Positions 13,005 through 25,045 of a DNA stretch of 64,000 nucleotides are shown here, piece after piece. Numbering within the stretch: the first letter of the stretch is position 1; each line of letters opens with the position of its first letter. Under the pieces are notes generated by a model. It did no database searches. It worked only from the letters and a program-made list of their open reading frames with translations, and was not told the DNA's origin. This DNA is from Musa acuminata AAA Group (lineage: Eukaryota > Streptophyta > Magnoliopsida > Zingiberales > Musaceae), in assembly GCF_036884655.1 (NCBI RefSeq), contig NC_088330.1, positions 35,898,001 through 35,962,000 on the forward strand, read 5' to 3'. The translations under genes and the position numbers were made by a program.

Positions 13005-13496
13005 AAACTAAGATGCAGTGTGCTGACTCTCGGTGAGTAACGCCGAGCATTGAATGCTGAAGAGTGTCGATACGCATGGCCGGAGATGTACACAGACAAG
13101 TGGTATATGCTGTTGTGGTAGTTGTTGACTCTACTTCTCTTTTTCTTCGTGTCAGGAATGGGACGAAGAATGTTGAATGACTGAGAGAATACGGCGGGCT
13201 CACACAGACAAGCGACCAGTGTTTGTTAATGCATGGTAGATATGGGGAAAAAAAGGATATACATGGCCACTCGTAAATGTTGCGATTGGTATTTCATACA
13301 ATGAGGGGAGCAATGCATCGATGAGAACCGAGAGGATAAGATGAACAGGAGGAAACGATAGCAGCAGTGCATTGGTTCTCTGTTTTCTCCTCCACATTGT
13401 TTGATTGCCAACCAAAATCGCTCCCACGGAGCTCCGAGCATTGACAGAAGGAAGACAGTCTGCTTCTAAGATCCATAAGCATAACCTTAATGTATA

Positions 13497-14853
13497 TTAA
13501 GAATCGGGACCTTCGCCTCTGGCTCCCTCATCTGCGAAGCGATTGGGTTTCTTGGACGGAGGAGTCTCGGGTGAGGACGACGTGGATGACGACCACATCG
13601 GCCATGAATCGCATGAGCTCTCGCAGCTGAAGCAGGATCCGATCACCCCACTGGGACTGGGTGGCAATGAATGATGGTAGAAAGCGGAGGACGAATGCTT
13701 GCGCCTGTGGCCAACAATGGCAGTGCCCACTGATTCCAGAAGTAGCTGAGAGCATTCCCCCACCTTTTCCTAAAGAGTGCTTTGCCCATTAGCAGAGTAC
13801 AGAGCACTAGTGAGTATGAGACAGAACCAAGGAACAAAGGAACAAAAAGATCCAACCTTTGGGGTGTTGAGGAGGGAAATGAGGCGGTGGGCCTCTTGAG
13901 ATTTCACCGCTGCGGTTCCTCCATCGCCGGACCCCGTTGCCTGGAGCAGCGCCGCCGCAGCCCAGACCGACGACGGATACTGGACCCATCTCCTGTCTTC
14001 GTGAAACAAACCAAGCGTTAGGACAATGGCGGCACGAGGAGATCGAGACATTGGTTTAAAGGAAGCATTTTGATGACAACCTACCGGCTATTACCGATAG
14101 AAGAGCCGCTTCACACCTTCTCATCAATGCCCGGGTTCGTGCGGCAATGCCGACGGCGGCAAAGTCAGCATCGGCGATTTTGGCCTTTGAGCAGAGCTGA
14201 GGGAGGAGGTGGTGGATGAAAGACAGGGGGGTGACGGGGTTCATCCTCCAGCCCAGAACGGAGAGCACCAGAAGCTCCATCCGCCTGATCGTCTTGGACT
14301 CGAACACGTACCCGCCCTCCTCCTCCGTTGGCTCCTCCGGTGGCAAAGGCACCTGGAGGTCGAGCAGGAGAGGAAGGCGCGTCTCCTCCACCTTCGCCGC
14401 CAGCGAAAGGCACGCCACGGCCACGATCCGCCCCATCCACGGCTTGTCGTCCTGGAGCCTAAGGAGCCCGCCGCCCGCCGCGCCGCAGGAGAGGAAGCAC
14501 CGGTCCAAGTAGTTCACGGCAAGCAGAGCCGTGAGGGCGGAGAAGGCGTGGCGCGCGGCGGCGCGCGCGACCCACTCCACCGCCTCCTTCCTCGCCGACC
14601 GGAGGTAGGAGCCGACGCCACCGTCAGGGACGAGCTTGGGCAGCGCCTCCCCTTCTTTCGCCACGAGAGAACAGAGCACCTCTGTCCACTCCTCCTCTGC
14701 CTCAGCCTCAGCCTCCGCCACCAAGAGGACATGGCGCTCGGTCTCGCAGTACTCTGGAAGTGGCATCACAGGTGCCATCCCTTCTTCTACTTCTTCCAAC
14801 TCCAGGTTCTCTTCTTGACAATAAAGATGATCGAAAGGAGATAAAAGAGCCAT
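13497..14853 (-). CDS. CYCD3: D3-type cyclin
   Basis: Exons on the minus strand are 14853-14085, 13996-13857 and 13769-13497, joined by introns of 88 and 87 bases with GT-AG ends. The CDS is 1182 nt (393 aa), close to other CYCD3 proteins. D cyclins pair with CDKA and phosphorylate retinoblastoma-related protein to push cells from G1 into S phase. Residues 10-14, LYCQE, are the LxCxE retinoblastoma-binding motif near the N-terminus. The cyclin N box follows at about 85-210, with AVNYLDRCF, KPWMGRIVAVACLSLAAKVEE and the CYCD3-like block VFESKTIRRMELLVLSVLGWRMNPVTPLSF. The C box continues across exon 2 (DRRWVQYPSSVWAAAAL). The Ser-rich C-terminal tail in exon 3 is typical of unstable cyclins. 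The subgroup is inferred from the exon pattern and motifs, so D3 is likely rather than certain. Confidence 0.94.
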
Positions 14854-16896
14854 TTTTCTTCTACCAACCGGAAGAAGACGTGGAATGCTCTGTTCATTAT
14901 ACTAAAACGCAACACTACAAGCGAGTGGAAGCGCGAAGAGAAGAAGAGGGAGAAGCACCCTCTTCTCCATCCTTGTCTGCTATCCGTTATCCTATTTTGT
15001 CTTCGTATTCAGCACACTCTGCTGCTGCTGTCTTCTTCTCCTCTTCTTCTTCCTCTTCTTCTTCTTGTGCTGTGGAGGCTGGGGAGTGGTGGAAGTATCG
15101 GCGAAGACATAAAATAGGAGAAGGATTGTATTGGCGGAGAGTAGGGGGCTTCGCGGAGCCATTTGCAACCTTTTTATTACTATTATATTTACTATTTCCT
15201 TTTTTTTGTCTTCGTTATTATAATTTTTAGGGCTCGTTTCTGTTGTCGTTTTCTTGGAGGAGGAAAACATGGCGTCAAAGCCGCTAAACTATGCGGCTTT
15301 ATAATTGTTGGAAGGGAACATTATTAGTACACCATTTTTATTGCATTAAGAAAGAAACAAAAACATTTTGAGGCTTTATAATAGAGAAAAAAATAAGTCA
15401 CATATAATTATATCCTCTAAAGTAAGTGATTTTAGTAATTTTTCCAATTAATATTTAGATTTAGTGTAAATATTTATTTATAATCTAAAATTTTGATATG
15501 TTTTCTTATAGTTAATTTTTGGTGGTGAGAGCCATTTAACTATTAGTTAATTACATGCATGTTAAAAAATTCTAAATTTTATGTTATTATTTTTAATATA
15601 AACTATCTATTTTAATTGGAATATGTTATCCCCAAACTTTACAAGATTAGATTTGAGAAAATCTCATTAAAAGGTTTTATTTTTTCGAAAATATGTGAAC
15701 TCTAGAAAGTATCTTTTAAGGTAAGAGAGACTTGATGGACTTTATGAGTCCTTGGTTCTCATACACCTCAATCAATATGGGACTAAATGATCTTATCATA
15801 GCCAAAAAAAAATTATTATTCATCCTCCAATGGATCATCACAAAATTGACAACTTAATGTAGTGATTTCTGTGACACCCAATTCACCAACAAATAAAACG
15901 AGAGTAGCAGAAAAACATGAGGCAGGAGAGCCGTGATCTTTTGTCTCTTTTATTGGGATCACAACGAGGTTCTTCGTGATGCAGAAAAGTATGGAGGGAT
16001 CCGATGGAGTTCATTCTTCAGCAATTAAGAGAGCAAATCCAATGTAGATAGAGTTGCTAACACAAAAAGGAACTGCTGGAAATGACGTACGATTTTGACT
16101 GTTGTCTTCTTCGTGGTCTTCAACATCACTATTCTGGAATATGGCTCTGCCAAGTTCAGAGGCAAACACGCATCAGTTTTAGCGTTAAGTAGCAATGACC
16201 GAAGCTTCTTCAAACTACAGTTCTTCCAACAGAGAATGATGGCCCATGTTGTGGCCCTCACTAAGAACAGCAGCTTCTTGAGCCAGCATTTGAAGCAATG
16301 AAAGGCCTCTCAAGAGATTCAGCAATTGAAGAAACAACAGCAGAAGTGATGTCCCTCTTGAAACAAAAGTAAAAATAGCATAAATGTCGTGTTAGAGAAT
16401 GGAAAATCAACATAATTTCGATGTATTACGCGATAAAAGGAGGCCAGAAGATCGCTACAACAGTACGTAAAAGCTCAAGGATGTCGATCAACAGCAGTCA
16501 TGGGTAAATTGTGCTGCTGGATGAATCCGACAAACAATAGAACAAACCTGGTATTTATATCTGCTAAAATTTCACCTACAAGCAACATGTAGAAAAGCAT
16601 CTTCTAAACCACATCACCGGAAGGTAAACCTACATTCCATGATCATCTTCATGAATGAGAGAAGCACCATCAGCAAATCCAGGAAGATCAATGAACCAAA
16701 TTGTTACTCTCTGATACAACAATATCTTGAATGCTGGACACCTTCCGGAGCTTACAAATCCTGGCGAAGCTACTTCCAATGGAATTTCGTTTGCCTCTCC
16801 GTGTGCAAGACAATATTACTTTTAAATGGCATAAAATCAAGCCTCTTCACACTGTTGCCGCTTAGAAATGTGTCGGGAAATACTTATGCTGGACTC
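14854..16896. other. Intergenic region: cyclin promoter side and AT-rich DNA
   Basis: The first 300 bases, upstream of the cyclin on the minus strand, are a CTT/GCT-rich run (about 15020-15070) likely to be the 5' leader or promoter. From 15300 the DNA becomes AT-rich with no gene. Positions 15738-15799 match a second site at 22491-22548. The stretch 16025-16300 is open on both strands for about 70 codons, but it matches no family I know and is not called. The right end should hold the IRX14 3' untranslated region. Confidence 0.45.
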
Positions 16897-19420
16897 TCAC
16901 TTCTCTTGTGTGCTGGACATCTCGGAAACCTGTGTATCTACATGTGTCTCATGCTTCTTTTTATTGCGAGAGCTGCGTTTTGATCTGGAAGATCGAACTT
17001 TCTTTGAAACATGCTTTTCAACATGACCACCTTCATTTGCAATCCTTTGATATGGGAGATCAGGAGGTGCATCCGGCCATGGAGTTCGCTTTGCAGGAAC
17101 AACAATTTCCAAAGGAGGATCTATCACCCATCTGCACACAAGCCAAAATGCCCTATAAGGTAACATAAGACAAAGTTTTCCTCATACAGCAACACAACCA
17201 ACAAAATCTGCAACAGCAGTTGAGTGAATTTTCACAGGAATATTCCATTTTTAAGGCAATAGAATATATGCAGTTTTTGCAAGCACTATAATTTGGAGAG
17301 GGTCTAACAAGCGTTTAGCAATTTGTCTTGCTCGACATTAAACAAAAAAATCCTCTCTTTTGAGATCAATTATAGTGCATCGTGTTTGCTAAGCATTTAT
17401 TTTATGAATTGCTACGCAATTCTTTATGTAAATTAAACATCATATCTACCATTACAGAGTTACATTCTAGAATCAATATAAACGGTCAGCAGATGATTAT
17501 TTTTCAAAAAAAAAAGTTATATTTTTATATATAATGATAACATAGATTTTCTTTTATTCTACGTATCAGACATATGCCAATGTGGGTGAAATATTGGCTG
17601 TCCTCATGTGTGACAAATCACATTGACTCGGCTTATTAAACAAGAATAGGAGCTGTCAAAAACACAAACCAGTGATCTATGACGGCTAGTTTACAAGAGG
17701 ATCTAAATTTATAATCTGATCTGAACATATAGAGTAAAAAAATGGAATTATCAAATTACAAGTTTTAGTATACCAACCAAGCCCACGGCATCCGTGCCAG
17801 AGAGATCATTGTGTTCATTGTTTAAAACTAGTGATTTGATTATCTTATTTTGTTGTGATTGAGCATTGAAGAACTAATATCTTCCCATGAGACCTTAATT
17901 TTTTCTTGAATAAAAGCATTATACAGTATGTATTTGTTCTTATGTTGTTTAACTACTTAAATCTCATGTGCAAGTATATTTTGGAAAAATTTAGTAGTGA
18001 AAGGCATCACGTAATGAAAATACATTACCCATTATATGTTATCATAAAGGAGATTGCGATACTGACCGACTAGGGAACTTGCTATCGTAGCGAGCTTCGG
18101 CCCGAAGCCACCACAGCAGAACCTTCTTCCCGCAGTTCCCAAGTGGCTCCACGAACGAAGCATCCTTCAACAGATCCAGCGGGCTCTCAATCTCCTCCCC
18201 GCTAATTCCCACCTCATCAAGATCACGCGCCCAATTCGGCTTCCCCTCCGCCTCCTTCCACAGCAATCTCGAGTTCAGCACGAATGCAGCCCACTCGAGC
18301 TTCGTCGGCAGCACAGTCGCCCCATCGCCGACAAAGGTGGCGGCTTTTTTGGAATACGGCAGATAATTGAAGGTGTGCCAGCCGATCAATTGGCCCGAGG
18401 AGTTGCACGCCGGGCCTTGGATCGGCAATGGCGAGGTCTCCTGCTCGCTTGCTCTCTGCTGCCTTTTAGCCGTTGCGTCGGGAGCCGCAGAATGTGCCAG
18501 GATTCCGACCGATAGCGCACCCATCCACTGCACCTTTTGAATCTCGTCGAATAGCTCCATGGTGTGGACGTTGCTGTCGTCCGCGAACACGACGATGCCG
18601 TCCAACCGCCGTTCCCTGATCACTCTGCGTCCAGAAGGCACGGCTTAGAATCCAGAAAAAACATGATTTTGGGTAAGGGGGAAAGGAAGACACGGCGCTA
18701 CAGGTCGGACCTGAGGGCGCGGAGGCGCATCCGGGCCTCGAAGCGGTGTCGGTCGTTCCAGAGAACGGGCATGTCCTCGTGGAAGGGGAGGTGGACCACC
18801 GGGAGGCTGGAATGGGCGAGGAGGGCTGCGGTCTCGTTGGAGACGCCACCGGCCTCGACGACGAGCCAGGTGAGGGGGTAGGGGACGAGCATGAGGGAAT
18901 GAAGGAGGCCGGTGAGGTGGAGGGCCTGGAAGGTGCGGGCGTAGGTCGGGGTGACGACGATGACGGGGCGGGGATCCTTGACTCCGTACCGGAGGCGCTG
19001 TTCCTGCTGCAGGCGGACGAGGATCTCGTGGGCCCGCGCGACCTCGGCGGGGTCCGGGCGCGGCCACGGCCGCACGCGGATGCCGTGACGGCCGACGCCG
19101 ACGCGGCCTGCTACGGCGGGCGGGGGCGGAGGGGGAGGGAGGTCCGGCCGCGGCGGCGGGGGGAAGGGGATGACGGCGGCGGGGGGTTGGCGGAGGAGGT
19201 GGACGTGGTGGTGGTGGTTGTGATGGTGGGATGCAGGGGAGAAAAGGAGGAGGAAGAGGAGGCGGGAGAAGCGGAAGCCGAGGGCGGCGGAGACGAGGCA
19301 GCAGAGGACGTGGACGGCGGACCAGAAGAGGAAGCTCGGGGGCCTGAGGGCGGCTGCCTCTGCCGGCACGGCGGCGCTGTATGGCCGGCGGTTCGGATGC
19401 TGCCCCGCCGTTTGCTTCAT
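16897..19420 (-). CDS. IRX14: Glycosyltransferase family 43 xylan synthase component (IRX14-like)
   Basis: Exons on the minus strand are 19420-18711, 18624-18067 and 17131-16897, giving 1503 nt (500 aa; Arabidopsis IRX14 is of similar length). Intron 1 is 86 bases and intron 2 is 935. The protein is a Golgi type II membrane protein: a short basic N-terminus, an anchor at about residues 28-48, a His-rich stretch at 65-74 and a Pro-rich stem. The GT43 domain starts near PRPVIVVTPTYARTFQALHL and has the DxD-like metal/nucleotide-sugar motif FADDSN at residues 250-255. Later blocks NSRLLWKE and WVIDPPLEIVVPAKRTPWPD are IRX14-like. IRX14 works with IRX9 and IRX10 in elongating the xylan backbone of secondary walls. 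The Ser/Lys-rich C-terminal tail ends in HVDTQVSEMSS. Exon 1 is extremely GC-rich. Confidence 0.94.
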
Positions 19421-20763
19421 TGCCTAACCCACCTCCGTTCGATCTGCTTCTGCTCTCCGATTTGTTCCGCCGTCAGCTCGTCGGTGGCATACTAGGCAAG
19501 AATTATGAATTGCTTCCGAATCTGAAGGAAGGCGAGAGCGACGAGAATAGAGAGGAGAGCAGAAGAGAGGGAGGTTGGAGGAGAGATAAACGACGGGGCC
19601 CGGACAGAGGGGAGGAGGAGGAGGTGGTGTTTTGGACATGGATTTGGAAGCTTCCTTGTTTTGTTGAGGTTGGCAGTCACCAAACATGAGCGGATTACAA
19701 CACACATCTTGGACTCAGCTCCACCCTCAACAGGCAAGTTAATATTTTTGTATATTTATTTATTTATTTATTTCCTTTTTTTTTGCATTAATTGGTGACA
19801 AATATTTTTTTAGAAAAACAATTTTTAAAAAATTCTTCTTCAGTTGTTTAATATTTCTCAAAGAACACAATAGTGACTTTGGTCCATCGACTTTGGATAA
19901 TTGGTCTAATTCCTTAATTACAATATTTCTGAATATATTTACCATATTTTAAAAAAATATTATTATAATTGATATAATAGTTTTTAATTTTTATTTTATT
20001 AACTTTGTTCCTAAACAAAAAAGGATAATCATCTAAAATTTTATTTTTATATAAATTAGTTTTCATTGGGTTTCAGTTACAATGTTTTTTGATAGATTTA
20101 CAGTATTTTTAATGGAGATATAAAAAAATACTATAAGTCTTAGGGAGTTTCCATGAAAGAAAGAAAAAAATATTTTTATCATGAGTCATGTCAGAGTATT
20201 TTTAGAATTATGAAAAAGCAGAAACGTCCATTGATTTTATATCGAAAATCAATCACATCGTATTATTAATTCTTCCGACACAAACCATTGATTTTATCCT
20301 ATCACCTCATCTCGACCGTCAATATGTAAACACTAATAAAAGAATCCAAAGTGCAAACAAAGGAGTTGTTAGGAATGGAACAACAATGGCTTCACCTATA
20401 AAATAAAAAAAGAAAAAAAGAAAAAGAAAAAGAAAAACAAAACTACAAAGTAGGAATAGAACAACTCACAAGTTGTGTGGATCTTTTATTTACATCGGTG
20501 CATAAAGGTTGTCATGTCATAATGTGACCCATAACAAATGTTGTTGAACTTTGACTTGGTATTGAGATTGAGGTCCGGCAAAAGCCATTTCCAACGACTC
20601 CCAAACTACCCCGCAAAAGATTCCAACTAATGGCGTAATATTACTAATAAATTTGCGAAAATTCTTTTATAAAATTAGCACAAAGAAAAAGATGAATTAT
20701 GTGTCCCTTTGTGCTTTTAGTTTGCTGTGTAGTACACTTCAAACTAAGCTTGATATGATGATG
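19421..20763. other. Intergenic region upstream of IRX14
   Basis: The first about 280 bases, GC-rich and purine-rich on the plus strand, should contain the IRX14 promoter and leader (minus strand). From 19740 the DNA is AT-rich, with a short TATT run at about 19754-19772 and many A and T homopolymers. No coding exon, terminal repeat or RNA gene was recognised. Confidence 0.5.
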
Positions 20764-21030
20764 TCAAGAGGTTTTGAATGGCCAATCAAAGTCTACTTCT
20801 TCACATAATGGCTCCAAATTAAATGGACCCGAAATTGATACGAGACATGATTGTTGTGGAGTCGACGACGATTGCTCAGCGGATTCGTCTTTGACCCATT
20901 CAAGAACAAGGTCGTATTCAAAAGACGGTGATGTCAACGATGTACTCATCGATGACCGATTCATCGGACTTGTCGACATCCACCAATTTATGGCTTCTTG
21001 TTCTAGAATTGAACCCACCTCAGAATCATC
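20764..21030 (-). pseudogene. Orphan acidic coding-like fragment, possibly the last exon of a transcription factor
   Basis: An open minus-strand frame runs from just after a TAA at about 21033 to the stop at 20764, about 88 codons. It contains SILEQEAINWWMSTS, EYDLVLEWVKDESAEQ and ends EEVDFDWPFKTS. The composition (acidic, Ser-rich, paired Trp) resembles the C-terminal activation region of R2R3-MYB-like factors. No DNA-binding exon was found in the AT-rich DNA on its 5' side. It has no ATG at its head; the frame simply opens after a stop. It could be a relic exon, or chance, since codon use looks more coding-like than its AT-rich surroundings. The MYB idea is inference only. Confidence 0.3.
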
Positions 21031-21665
21031 TTAATTTGATTAGCACATATTAGGTTGTGGGCAAAGTATTAAGTGTAAGACTCCAAGTCAATAGTTTTTT
21101 TTTTTCCTTACCCTAAAAATTCTGATCAGCAAATATATTTTTTTAATCAATCTAATCATCATTAATTAGTTAGACTAAAAGAAACAATGAAATAAGACTC
21201 CAAATCAATAATATTAAGTGAGCCGCCATCCTAATTCTAATTGAACTTTATTTATATTGATCCATAACTATAATAGGAATCTAATCATATCTATAATATA
21301 TCTTACCTAATTAAATAGGATCGCATAATTTAATATTCTCTCACCTAACCCCATTAATTGATAAAAAATAAAAAATAAAAATAAAAATAAATAAAAATTT
21401 ATTTAAAATAATTTTATTTAATTAAATTCTAAAACTTAAAAAAAAAATATTTTATACATGCATACATATTTTATAAAATAGGCCAACAAGTGCAATAAAT
21501 ATAATACTACATTAAGTCCGACTATCAATGTGAATCATAGTAATTATATGTCATTACTATCATACTTTCTTTCATATACTATAATATTATTAGCCCTTCA
21601 TGATGCAGTCCAAAATGATCATTATAATTTATCTTGTCTAGACAATATTGTTATCGTATTCAACC

Positions 21666-21768
<103 letters not shown>

Positions 21769-22369
21769 AAGAATGTTAATTATAATATGCACTCCAACAT
21801 AAATCATCATATCTTTTATGGGTTATTTATAAACCCAATTAAAAGAATATATTCTTTTAAATACTTTAGATTATATAAGTCCTAAATGAATAGATTAACC
21901 ATGAATATAGTAGAGCTCAAATTCTTAATTATCATTAACTATTTTTGGAGTTTTTCTCTAACCATTAAGTATTTTATAACATAATGCATAGAACTATTAA
22001 AAAAAATTATTATTTTTAGAAAAAAAAACTATTGTAATATATGACAAAGTATCTTTAGCGACTTGACAATTAAGAGTAACAACATCAAATCCTGAGATAA
22101 AATTTTATGATCATAAAACTTGATTAATGGCCTTAAAGAATATCATAAAATTAATTTTTATTATTGATAATGTAATAATACATTATTTTATATTTTTTTC
22201 ATGTAAATGACCCCTCTAACTAATATAAATATAAAACATAAAATGAATTTATTATTATCGAGGTAATTTATAGAAATAACATTTGAAAATACTATCAGTT
22301 AAAGTCTACCTAATTTCATATAGACTCAACCCATATATGATTAAATATTATTATCAATTTTGATCCTTC

Positions 22370-22665
22370 TTTTAAGATTATTTTGATAAGTCAACATTTG
22401 ATCATCATTGGTGTGACCCCATAGGCTCATAAGAAATTGAGGCTTGTGAGCTCTAAAGGGTGCCTCCAAGGGTAAGGGTGACCGGGCGAGCTTATAAGCC
22501 CTTGGTTCTCTTACTCATTAACTAATGCGGGACTAAATATCCTTATCAGTGCTTCACCCCGTAGGGGAGCTAAGAGCTCATGACCCTTCTTCTAGTGTTA
22601 TTCTGATAAGTTAACATTTGGTCATCATTAGTGTGATTTCGTATTCTCATGAGGAATTATCTGCA
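22370..22665. repeat. Direct duplication of about 65 bp flanking a 150-bp spacer
   Basis: Positions about 22375-22440 and 22592-22662 are similar: both contain TTGATAAGT or CTGATAAGT, CAACATTTG or TAACATTTG, then TCATCATT.GTGTGA and a CTCAT.AG.AATT end. The spacer holds a copy of the word CTTGGTTCTC followed by GGGACTAAAT that is also present at 15738-15799. The pair could be the remains of short terminal repeats of a retroelement or a tandem duplication. No coding sequence is associated. Confidence 0.5.
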
Positions 22666-22711
22666 TTGGGCGTACCTACACAATTTTGCCCTTTTGGGGC
22701 TCACGAGCCGA

Positions 22712-22782
22712 CGATGGCTGACCTACCTTGAATGCATGCACTATTGCAGTCGCTTGTGTTCAAGGTAGGTCAACTACCATCG
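22712..22782. repeat. Inverted repeat with 13-bp perfect arms
   Basis: GACCTACCTTGAA at 22720-22732 is the exact reverse complement of 22759-22771. An outer 6-base arm, CGATGG (22712-22717) with CCATCG (22777-22782), extends the stem past a bulge. The loop is 26 bases. It lies in an otherwise featureless GC-richer island and does not match any miRNA I know. Confidence 0.75.
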
Positions 22783-23779
22783 ATTGTCACAATTTATGAT
22801 AATCTCACTATGTACATAATTGTTGCTCACGATTGGACCGGCGACCACCGGAGGTCATCGTCTTCAACAATACTATTATCAACAACAAGCTGTCGATAAT
22901 GGTCTATCTATGAAACATGAGGAAAATCGCATTGCTTGCAGGCAAGTGATAAGACGAACTAGATGGAAAGTAGATCGACAATACAAATAGATTATTCAAG
23001 CATTATAAATCAAAATCAAATAATACCTTTTTGTAAGTAAATAGTGCTAATAAATAGATCTAAATATAAAATATATCTGAAATACTTTTATAATCTAAAG
23101 TATTTGACTTCAAAATATGACTTTGATACTAATTGTGAGCATAAAAATCATAATATACTACTATTATGCGAAAACCCTTAATACCAAAAAATTAAAATCA
23201 AATAATGATAGATTAAATTATACACCATCATTAGATTCAAAAGCTATTGCGATACCGATCTACAACAAATGTTAGATTCACCTTCTCTTCTCTTTCTATT
23301 ATTCACATGATCGCTATGAGTGATGAATCATGGACAAAGGGGAGATGAAAGAAAATTTGTAATCTCTCAATAATATCACATATCCATATTAAGTCTCATA
23401 AGATACTATCTATTTAGAGATGAGAGTAGACAATCTAAAATAAGTAATTAGGAAAGTCGCTCATATCAAAGTATTCTTTTATGGAATCTTATCATAATTG
23501 GACTTCTTTTCTACTAGTCAATAATAATAATCAGAATTTAATCATGTCTATAATATATCTTACCTAACTAGATAGAACTATATAATCTAACATCAACCAC
23601 ACAATCGAAGCGATTGTTGCAATATAAACTACCTCGATATCCAAGCCAAACAATACTCTCAGTAAGCATATCTTTTTTATTTAGTAACGACATAATGTTA
23701 AAATAGTTTTATAGTTGGAGTGAAGTAGTTAGCCTCTTGTTAACATACAAGGATTGTCAACTAGCGAGTCAACCCGATT

Positions 23780-24500
23780 GGTTTACTATCGAAAGTGTAG
23801 GTCTCTCCTAGTGACTCCTAGTCGACGTGGAGAGCAGGCATTGTGGGCGGGAATAAGGAAGTTGTAGGAAGAGTTAGTTTGCTAAGAGCGGTTCAGTTTT
23901 CGAGTGGAGAAGCTTGGTTTAGGAGCTGAGTGGTCCCTTTTGTTGCACCTCCAGACTATGTTGATGACTTTCCACAATAAGCCTATGCCATGGGCGTCCC
24001 GGTTGGACCCCTCCGATACTTAAGTTAAGAAAGTGAAGGGGGAGGAAAAGAAGAGTATTAGTAGTGTAATCAAGAGAGTAGAGAGTCTCTTTTTTTCGCT
24101 TGCCCCGACTTGGCCTGGAGCATGGCTTTTATACCTGGGCGTTACTCTGTCAAGGCTCCCCTTACTTGGCGTGGCAAAACTATTTAATATGGGTGGCTTG
24201 CTAACGTGTGCTCCCAAGGGCAGCGTTTGGGGACTGTCAAGATGACGCCTCCGATCGAACTTTCTTACTTCTTTGGGTCAGGCAAGGCATGGTTCTCTCG
24301 AAGCCGAGCCATATTATCGACCATTAATATGAAGCTAAGTTTATTTTTTTGACTGTGGGATCGATGAGGAGTGGTTCATGCATACCCACTTCGAGAAGTC
24401 GAGACAGGTGATGTGACCTCCTATCGATGATCATAGAGAATAGGTAGCTCTAAACCTTCATTTTACGTGACGAACAAATATGAGGGTGTCATGATTCATC
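23780..24500. mobile_element. Probable LTR-type retroelement fragment
   Basis: This island is clearly GC-richer than the flanking AT-rich DNA. It has compact promoter-like words such as GGCTTTTATACC at about 24124, a long run without coding potential and terms typical of plant LTR sequence. No matching second copy, primer-binding site or polyprotein was found in the window, so the call rests on composition and style only. A search against a plant repeat library would settle it. Confidence 0.25.
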
Positions 24501-24954
24501 TCTATCACCTCTCCTAACAAAATTCACTAGCTAGTGAACTCAGTTACAAGTGCATAGTCGAATTCCATAGATATTGGTTAAATTGATACGAGCTCAGTTT
24601 TATCCAGACATCATGTTATGTTGTTTTTTACCTCCGTAATGTTTGACTTATTGTCCAATGTTTTCGAGCTGATGCCCTCGGTGTAAATGGGCATGGGCGA
24701 ACAATTTGAAGAAGTGTTTAGTTGACCTAAATTTTTTTCCATGTCCATAGCTAAACTTTTTTTTGTTTTTCATCTTAATCCTTATGTGAGGTAGCTAAAC
24801 TTATAAAGAGAAATAAAGCCTCTCCACAATATATCTATTAGCACAACATCTTAAAAAACGACCGCTCATCATTACCCACATCCAAGTGCGGGTGACCTGC
24901 TTGTGAGCGGCTTTATAACACTCTATGAAACAATCATAATCATAATAGTCAACC

Positions 24955-24956
<2 letters not shown>

Positions 24957-25042
<86 letters not shown>
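24957..25042. repeat. (AT)n microsatellite, about 86 bp
   Basis: This is a second long, uninterrupted AT dinucleotide run of about 43 units, 3.2 kb from the first. Tyr-Ile repeat reading frames across it are artefacts of the dinucleotide. Confidence 0.95.

Positions 25043-25045
<3 letters not shown>

Larger units (their letters stand above)
9665..13496. other. Intergenic region between cyclase and cyclin genes
   Basis: No coding exon is supported. Overlapping short frames at 10.6-13.4 kb show no family motif and no consistent codon pattern. The left few hundred bases should hold the cyclase promoter (minus strand) and the right end the 3' untranslated region of the cyclin. GC is higher than in the deserts further right, and several purine or pyrimidine runs occur, including the microsatellites listed separately. 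A non-coding transcript cannot be excluded from sequence alone. Confidence 0.5.

Noticed and set aside
14209..14844. Long plus-strand frame of 211 codons
   Set aside because: It lies exactly opposite exon 1 of the cyclin and is Arg/Pro/His-rich, as expected for an antisense shadow of GC-rich coding DNA.
16025..16301. Frames open on both strands beyond the IRX14 3' end
   Set aside because: No family match, no splice partners and equal openness on both strands. It is more likely untranslated or intergenic DNA.
18746..19495. Plus-strand frame of 249 codons rich in Gly, Glu, Asp and Val
   Set aside because: It is antisense to exon 1 of IRX14, which has clear GT43 motifs. The composition is the mirror of Pro/His/Leu codons.
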